A DNA stretch of 64,000 nt from Boswellia sacra (Eukaryota > Streptophyta > Magnoliopsida > Sapindales > Burseraceae), in NCBI GenBank assembly GCA_013180625.2, contig SNVD02013943.1, positions 186,001 through 250,000 on the forward strand, given 5' to 3'. The translations under genes were made by a program, and so were the position numbers. How positions within the stretch are numbered: the stretch's first letter is position 1; every line of letters starts with the position of its first letter. The notes beneath the pieces were generated by a model, which worked only from the letters and a program-made list of their open reading frames with translations, was not told the origin of the DNA and ran no database searches. Shown in pieces: positions 57,887 to 64,000 of this stretch.

Positions 57887-59296
57887 TGATAGGTGTCTAT
57901 TTATGTATCATTTTCATATCAATTCGTCCATGTTTCTTTGCTATATTCCTTGGTATTTTTATGTTTTTGTGTGGTTTTGATGTTTGTAGGAGTTTTGGAG
58001 CAACTTGCACAAAAATGGAGTAAAACCCTTCATTTTCACCTCTGCTAGTCAACCATCTTCTCGGATTTAATTGTATTGATATACAATGAACTGGATAACA
58101 TGTTATATACTGTTGGAAAGCTCTCGAAGTCTATTTTCTAGAGAAATTTACGGTTCATAAATCCATTCAGTGTACCGAAAGTTGTAATCAAAACAGTGTG
58201 AGAAGTGTAGAAATGTAATTCCACAAATCACTGTAGCATGTATAATACGGGATACTGTAGCAGGTTACTGTATCAGAGTATATAAACACATTTTAGGGTT
58301 TTATTTGAATAACTGGAAGAGGGGGAAACGACTTGGAGGCTGCAGCTCTGGATTTCTCTCATCTCCTGGAGTTCTTAAAGGAGAAAGAAAGCTTGGAAAG
58401 AGGAAGAACTATAATCTTAAGAGATTTTCATCAAATTTGCTAAGTTTTCCCTTTCCCTTTCATTTTCTGGAATGTCTCCATATTAATTGTATTGTATTTG
58501 TATTGTGTCTGAATATGTGTAAATCTAAATTGGTTGAGGGTGATTTCAAAGCCCTTGATATGGTTTTTGTGAGTTGATTGTGCAAGATATTGTTATCCAA
58601 TTCTCTAATTGAAGTTGCTTGTATTCTTTCATATTTAATGCTTATGATTGCTTGCTGATTGTATTTGAGTGGCCAACTGAATATAATCTGGATATTGTCT
58701 ATTGCTAGACTAGAAATCTTGATCTGTAATTGTCTTGAATTTCAAATCACTAGTAGCAAAATTGTGATCAGAGATTGCGATTGGAGAATATAACCTAAGT
58801 TAAATAATCCGAGCTTGTGTGTTTATTGCTGAGATCAACCTGTCTTTCTTTTCGTAATGCATCCATTGAATTAAATTTAGAGAGCTTGTTCTAGGTTGTT
58901 TAATGGATAGAGATTAAATAAAGAGCCTGTTTTATTTAACAACAAAGTAAGGAAAGATTGGGGTAACAGAGCTTGTTGTTATCTACGGTTGATAATTTCA
59001 ATGGTGTAATTGAATGACAATTCTATGGTTAATTCACAAATCCATATCTTGTGACAGACAATGATCCCTTAACCAGGTTACTCTCATTGATTTTTCACTC
59101 TATTTTACTTTGTATTGTTTTATTGTGCATTTACATTAATATTTCATTTAGTTAATCCATCAACAAATCCCCCCCATTTATCTGTTGTTGCTATAAAATA
59201 ACAAATTCAATTAGAATCAATCCTCGTGGGAACGATATCTTACTCATCACTTTATTACTTGTGCGACTAGTATACTTGCTAGTTTCGAACGCATCA
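57887..59296 (+). repeat. Right (3') LTR of the LOG-carrying element
   Basis: 1410 bp. It keeps the block after TTTCGTAATG that the left LTR has lost. Ends GAACGCATCA before TSD TAATG at 59297-59301. Confidence 0.92.
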
Positions 59297-59429
59297 TAAT
59301 GTTTTCGTTATTTATTATTTTGGTAACTGTCAACCGCATTATGTAGCCTAAAATATTGATATGTATGTGAAATAAGGTTAGAGATAGTGCGATTTTTGTC
59401 AAAATTTATTTGAAATTGGCAATCATTGT

Positions 59430-59745
59430 GAGAAAATCTGGTATCGCAGTCGACGGGGAAGAAGACGAGATTTGTCGAGTGTCGAGGGGTTGTGCCGAAT
59501 CGATTCTCGACATGTCAGATGGTCATGTCGAGTGTCTAGGGGTTGTGTCGAGTCTAGAATCGAGTGTCGTGTTAGTGCGTCGAGTGGAGTGTCGAACGTG
59601 ACGAGTGTCGGATGTAAATTTTGTCGAGTTCGTGTGTCGAGTATATGTGTAGCGTTAGTCGAGCGTCGGTCGTCGTGCGTCGCATGTCAAGTTGGTTGTC
59701 GTATCGAGTGTCGAGAGTTTAGCATCAAGTTTCGTCGAGTATTTA
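59430..59745. repeat. Degenerate GTCGAG-rich tract
   Basis: About 20 occurrences of GTCGAG/GTCGA/GTGTCG variants packed into 300 bases, CpG-rich in an otherwise CpG-poor region. It lies in the MULE leader, before a TCATACAG splice acceptor at about 59834. The 153-codon frame through it is a repeat artefact. Confidence 0.8.
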
Positions 59746-59836
59746 GGCAAAAATGTCGTTTTTGTGGCTTTTGTAAGCAATTTCGTAATGATTTTTTGTC
59801 CACAGACTCATATGATATGTCTCTATCATACAGGAA

Positions 59837-61450
59837 ATGGAAACTTTATGCATACTTATTCTATACAATGGTTCTTGGACTATGCAAAAGAATAGTGGTT
59901 ATGTATACACCAGTGGGAGGAAAAAGCCATTGATAATTCGTAAGTCTACTACCTATAATGAGCTGGTTGACTGTATTAGTATTGAAATGGGTTGGGATCT
60001 TCGTAAGCATAACATAAGTTTAGAGGTTCAATTTGCTTTTGAGGGTGTTCCGCCAATGCCGACTCTTATTGAGACTGACAACGATGTTTGTTTCTTTATA
60101 CAACATTGTTTGGAGGACCAACAGTCATATACACCATTAATTATTAAAGTTGAAGATATAGAGAAGCAAAGACAGAGGACAGGATTTGATACAATACGTA
60201 GGCGACAAAGATCTTCTCATCCCTCTTTGTTTCGCTCAGCAAGTGGAAGCAACCAATTAAGTGAGTCTACTCCTGTTTGTGCACAACCACAATTGAATGA
60301 TGACGTTGGCATTGAGTTTGAGCAATATTCAGGGCATGCAGGGCATAGGTCAGTTGGGATCTTAGTTGAAAATGAAGAAGGGATGCCCCCGTCGATGCCA
60401 TCGAGATTGGTACGTCATCTTGATAGCATTAGAGAGTTTGAGAGTTTAGGTAATATTGGTGTTAATAATGCTAGTGATGATGTTAATGATGACGATGGTG
60501 GTGATGAATATTACGAAGATAATGATGATGGTAGTGATGATGTTAGTGAGCATGTTGACGATGACAATGATGATTGCACTATTCGTATTGAGAATGATGT
60601 TGAGGGTTTGGATGATTTTATTGTTGATGGCCAAGATGTAGACGGTTCACATTTTGATAATGATGAACAAACAGAGATCTTGAATGATGTGAACCAGGAT
60701 GTACCGTTTACCATTCTTTCTCTAATTCACTCCGCACCTACTCCTCCACTATAGGGACATTAGCAAGATCCGGTGTCGAATAATGAGTCGAGAATGGATG
60801 CAAATCATAGACATGAAGAAGCTAATTTGGGCTCTGAGAATGACAGCCGTCGGGCTAACACATTCAGGTGAATGCTGCCTATTGTGCATTCATCATCCGT
60901 AGATGACGATGATGCTTCATCGTTTGTAGTTGACGGGATTAAGGTTGGAGTTGAGCAGATGTTTAACAGTAAAACGGAGCTTTGTGAGAAGTTATCGAAT
61001 TTGACATTAAGACGGAACTTTCAATTCAAGGTGAGGAACTTCAATGCAATAATGTTTGAGGTTGTCTGCCGTGCTGAATCTTGTAAATGGCATTTACGTG
61101 CCACAAAGTAGCCGATTCACATTTCTTCCAAGTGAAAAAGTATAAGAACCATCACAAATGCTCCGGAGCCGGACTTCACCCAAATCACAAACAGGCAATA
61201 GCACATGTCATTGGCAAACATATTAAGAGCAAATTCGTTGAGGCTTTGAGAATATATCGTCTGAAGGATATTGTGTCTGATGTTCAGAAGTCATTGGGTG
61301 TTAATATCACATACAACAAAGCATGAAGGACAAAGGAGGTAGCTTTGCAAGAACTTCATGGATCTCATGAGGAATCATTCACACCACTCCCCCACTACAT
61401 GTACATGATTGAGAAAGTAAATCCAGGGACCAAAACATCTTTAGAAACGT
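59837..61450 (+). pseudogene. MuDR-type transposase, N-terminal part only
   Basis: The first frame (305 codons) has a PB1-like N-terminus (IIRKSTTYNELVDCISIEMG, VPPMPTLIETDNDVCFFIQH), as at the start of many plant MULE transposases. A long Asp-rich linker encoded by GAT repeats ends at TAG. The next frames give the MULE DNA-binding domain: GVEQMFNSKTELCEKLSNLT, then RRNFQFKVRN, VCRAESCKWHLRA and NHHKCSGAGLHPNHKQAIAH, with a frameshift between 61087 and 61111. A TGA sits where Trp is expected (NKA-stop-RTKEVALQELHGSHE). The sequence stops in YMIEKVNPGTKTSLETSLQL, before the DDE catalytic core, where the LTR fragment begins. Non-functional. Confidence 0.85.
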
Positions 61451-61455
61451 CTTTA

Positions 61456-62123
61456 CAATTATTCTACAAGTTTAAAAATCCTGAAAATTTACAAAAACAT
61501 ATATACCATCTTGAAAGAGCAGCATATAAAATTTGAGAAAATTTTGACTCCTCTAGCATATGAAAAAAATTATAAAATTCATAACATCCAGAATCTACAG
61601 TATTTTTCAAGATTTCAATAGAAAGTTCAAAAATTCGTAATAAATCGAAATGTTGACCTTTTTTGTAAAATAAAATTCTAGACGTCCATATTTTTGTCTA
61701 TAAAACATATAAAAAGAGCAAACTGAAATTCTATTTCTAAGACTTTTAGTAAATTCGAAAATTCTGAATTGTTCCTTAAGCCTCTACAGAAATCCTAGTA
61801 TAAATCTATGCAACAATAATTTCTAGTAAATAATTATTATATCAAACTAAGGGAAATACGATCTTACCTTGAAATTCTCTGAGTTTCAAAGCCTCCACCT
61901 AGCTTTCATGTTTAAAACCCTAATTGTAATGTTACAATATTGCTTATATATACTAGATGAGGTGAATGTATTTGAAAAGAGATAAAACTTAACCACTATT
62001 TATCTCTTCCAATTTAAATATAATTAAAACTCTCTTTTATTTATTTATTTATTGTTATTATTATCCTTGAATAACTCCCATAATGACTTATATAACCCTA
62101 TCAAAAAAATTACGGTTATTACA
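61456..62123 (-). repeat. Left (3') LTR, inner 668 bp
   Basis: Aligns with about 21233-21900 and 23490-24157 by eye and ends TTATTACA. The outer 1.4 kb of the LTR is missing at the MULE junction. Confidence 0.88.
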
Positions 62124-63239
62124 TTTCTCCTTCCTTTAACAAAATTTCATCCTCAAAATTTGATTTATACCTTAACTTCCTTAGTCTTAATTCCTTTGCT
62201 TTTTTGCTTGACTATCGTCTGCCTGATTACTAATGTTAAAGTCTCGCCTCTTTAGGCAATCCTTAATCCTGTGTCCTATTTGACCGCAACCAAAGCAAGC
62301 ACCAGTGTTCCAATAGCAATTCCCATAGTGTGTATTGCCGCAACGATCACAAGGGGTTGTATTGTTTTGAAAAGATCCATCTGCATCCTATCTTTCGGAA
62401 GAATAATTATTAGTATTCCCTGGGCCTGACCAAATGTTACCATCACTCTTGGGATTTTGTCAGTTCTGATCGTCTCTCTCATTCTGAGGTTCCACTAAGT
62501 ACCTCTCAGCAATCATAGCTCGATTTACCATCTCTGCATATGGTCCAATTTCAACACTACCAGTTGGACTGAATACCCGAACGTAAGCCTTCAAAGAACA
62601 ATCTTGCTTTAGCAGCATCAATTGGTATGGTCACAAATCGAGATAGAGAGTTGAATTGTTCCTCATATTTAGTCACTGATCTATTTCCTTGAGTCAAACG
62701 ATTGAATTCTGCCTCCAACCCGTGGCAAACTCGATCAGGGAAATATTTCTCATTAAAGGAATCTACAAACATCCTCTAAGTAATTTATGCACCTTCTCCC
62801 ATACGGTTAATCATCAATCACGAAGTGGCTTCCCACCAATGGTTAGCCTCACCCTCCAAGATAAAAGACGCGAATGTAACCCTCAAATTACCCGTACAAC
62901 CTAGAGTTGTGAATATCTTCTCTATTTGCTTTGGCCAAGCCTCAGCAACCAAAGGATCTGTAGTACCCCAAAAAGTAGGTGGACCTAGTTTCCTGAATTG
63001 CTCCAAGGTTACTACAGCTTCACCCGCTTCAGCATTGTTTCCTTCTCTATTATCACCATGTCTAGTTTATGATTTGCCATTTGCTCCATAATCCTATTCT
63101 GCTGCTCCATGAGTCTAGTAAATACGTGCATCCATGGAGGATTATCCTGAGCCATTTTTTTAATAGTAGGATTATCATTAGCCCGATTATTGTTAGCCCT
63201 TGAGCTAGAAGCCTCAGTGGTCTGTCTACGTGGTGGCAT
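62124..63239 (-). pseudogene. gag remnant, second copy, start preserved
   Basis: The minus strand starts MPPRRQTTEASSSRANNN, then NPPWMHVFTRLMEQQNRIME, a frameshift, then FRKLGPPTFWGTTDPLVAEA, EGEANHWWEA, FNEKYFPDRVCHGLEAEFNR and LTQGNRSVTKYEEQFNSLSR, ending with zinc-knuckle residues near 62280. Stops and frameshifts divide it into at least four pieces. As in block A, the knuckle is followed within about 150 bases by the polypurine tract, with no pol. Confidence 0.85.
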
Positions 63240-63380
63240 CTTAAACTAGCATAACATAAGAAATTTAATAAGAAATCACATGAATGTTCTCGATTTCTAA
63301 GATCTAAAGAAACCTTATCATCTTCGATCTGAGTCATTACTTTCTATTGACATTTTATAGTCTACAGAATCATATATCTA

Positions 63381-63393
63381 GGCTTTGATACCA
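63381..63393 (-). other. Primer binding site, initiator tRNA-Met type
   Basis: Minus-strand TGGTATCAAAGCC, four bases from the LTR. It resembles the initiator-Met site with one variant base (TGGTATCAGAGC is usual). Confidence 0.82.
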
Positions 63394-63397
63394 TAAC

Positions 63398-64000
63398 TGT
63401 AACGCCCTAAAACCGGTATACAAATATTGCTAATGGACTAGGAAAACACTAATAATAAATCTCTAAACAAAAACTTCAATAATCCTTCTTATTAGGAAAA
63501 AGTGAACATAACAATACATTTAATGTCTCTCTAATCAAAACAAAGTCTAACAATCTAAAGTTCCAAACGATTATTAAAAAAAATAATCTTCTTATTTCAT
63601 AATTTCAAAAATGAAATAAAGCCTTGACACCAACCAACAAGCCCAATTAATAACTTTCAAGACTACTTACGAAATGTTAGAGACGAGGGGTAAGCCGTTA
63701 ACTCGGTAAGTAAAATCATACACAACCATTTAATGTCTTAAAACAATTATAAAAATATTATATAATTTATAGTTTAATACTTCAATTCCAGAATCATATA
63801 TTAATAAAAACATTGTCATAAGCATTTGTAACATTTAAGGTCAAAGAAATCATTACAGATCAGAAAACATTCATCGACTTATGTCACATAGTGTCACTCG
63901 TAATCTCGGTGACCCGGCCCAAAATTCAGATATTAACGTCACCTGTAATCCCGGTGACCTAGTAAGAAAGTCAGACAATAATGTCACTTGTAATCCTGGT
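63398..64000 (-). repeat. 5' LTR start, runs past the window end
   Basis: Begins TGTAACGCCCTAAAACCGG. At 63515-63535 the sequence TTTAATGTCTCTCTAATC is uninterrupted where block A carries the CACTA. The 45-bp GTCACC/GGTGAC repeats begin near 63890. Confidence 0.9.

Larger units (their letters stand above)
50202..59296 (+). mobile_element. Athila/Tat-type LTR element carrying a LOG gene
   Basis: A 9095-bp element with LTRs of 1356 bp (left) and 1410 bp (right), both running TGATAGGTGTC...CGAACGCATCA, flanked by TAATG. The order is degraded gag, protease, a stub of reverse transcriptase, an unknown decayed frame, a 67-bp G-box repeat, an intact LOG-type ORF, a long 3' region, and a polypurine tract. 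The gag motif SNTYNAGW and protease LDLGASINVM point to the Athila/Tat group of non-chromodomain gypsy elements. RNase H, integrase and most of reverse transcriptase are gone, so mobility would need proteins from other elements. The LTRs differ at a few percent of sites by eye plus one roughly 54-bp indel, so insertion is older than that of the Reina-like element. Confidence 0.92.
49917..61455 (+). mobile_element. Decayed Mutator-like element (MULE), 3' end lost
   Basis: The coding part (59837 onward) is MULE-type. The left limit is inferred. GGAAAATTGAAAAAATGAAC near 49917 and AAAATACCCTTAT near 50020 resemble plant MULE termini, and the flanks of the nested LTR element (50039-50201 and 59302 onward) should be continuous leader sequence. 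No partner terminus exists because the element stops abruptly in a retrotransposon LTR near 61455. The MULE nature is well supported and the left boundary is weak. Confidence 0.5.
61456..64000 (-). mobile_element. Second copy of the Tekay-like gag-only retroelement
   Basis: Truncated 3' LTR, a gag-only interior, primer site and the start of the 5' LTR, running off the window. It matches block A (12629-24157) throughout. The left LTR is cut at AATTATTCTAC, fused to the MULE, so the copy has lost its outer end. Confidence 0.88.

Noticed and set aside
59472..59933. 153-codon frame through the GTCGAG tract
   Set aside because: Its composition is dictated by the repeat and it enters the MULE exon out of frame.
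60446..60714. Minus-strand and alternative-frame ORFs opposite the Asp-rich linker
   Set aside because: Shadows of the GAT-repeat tract of the MULE pseudogene.

Overview
The window is nuclear DNA of a flowering plant, most probably a eudicot. The evidence is long AT-rich intergenic DNA, an intron-free pentatricopeptide-repeat (PPR) gene, a CLE peptide gene and nested plant-type transposons. No species is claimed. Roughly two thirds of the window is transposon.

Host genes are few. They are a small protein carrying KEN-box and D-box motifs (7443-7751, +), a CLE1/3/4-type peptide precursor (10181-10417, +), a 744-residue PPR protein resembling Arabidopsis At3g58590 (24940-27174, +), and a divergent CLE-like precursor with a duplicated signal sequence (39448-39756, +).

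Between them lie four transposon blocks. Most are bounded by target-site duplications (TSDs) that can be read directly. Block A (12629-24157, TSD TTTAT) is a deleted Ty3/gypsy element, probably Tekay-like and on the minus strand. A CACTA transposon sits inside its left LTR (12758-19937, TSD ATG). The other copy of that LTR at the right edge of the window preserves the empty site. Block B (27417-36468, TSD TAA) is a PIF/Harbinger-type element. It is split by a very young chromodomain Ty3/gypsy element, Reina-like and on the minus strand (30386-35892, TSD GAGGA). The two 493-bp LTRs of that element differ at one base, and its gag-pol frame is broken by one TAG. Block C (40155-49281) is a second CACTA of the same family. 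It is an internal-deletion derivative carrying host-gene pieces, one of which (a RING-H2 ligase fragment) has become a 218-bp-arm inverted repeat. Block D runs from about 49917 to the end. It is a decayed Mutator-like element (MULE) containing a non-autonomous Athila/Tat-type retrotransposon (50202-59296, TSD TAATG). It is cut off near 61455 by a second copy of the block A retrotransposon family.

The most unusual item is in block D. Within the Athila/Tat-type element, where reverse transcriptase, RNase H and integrase have been lost, there is an intact, intron-free, sense-oriented 216-codon ORF for a LOG-type cytokinin-activating phosphoribohydrolase. A 67-bp tandem repeat with a G-box in each unit lies just upstream. 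The retroviral frames around it are broken while the LOG frame is open. The second item is the RING-H2 inverted repeat in block C, which could form a long hairpin RNA matching a host E3 ligase gene.

All calls come from reading the sequence and from memory of protein families. No alignment or database search was run.
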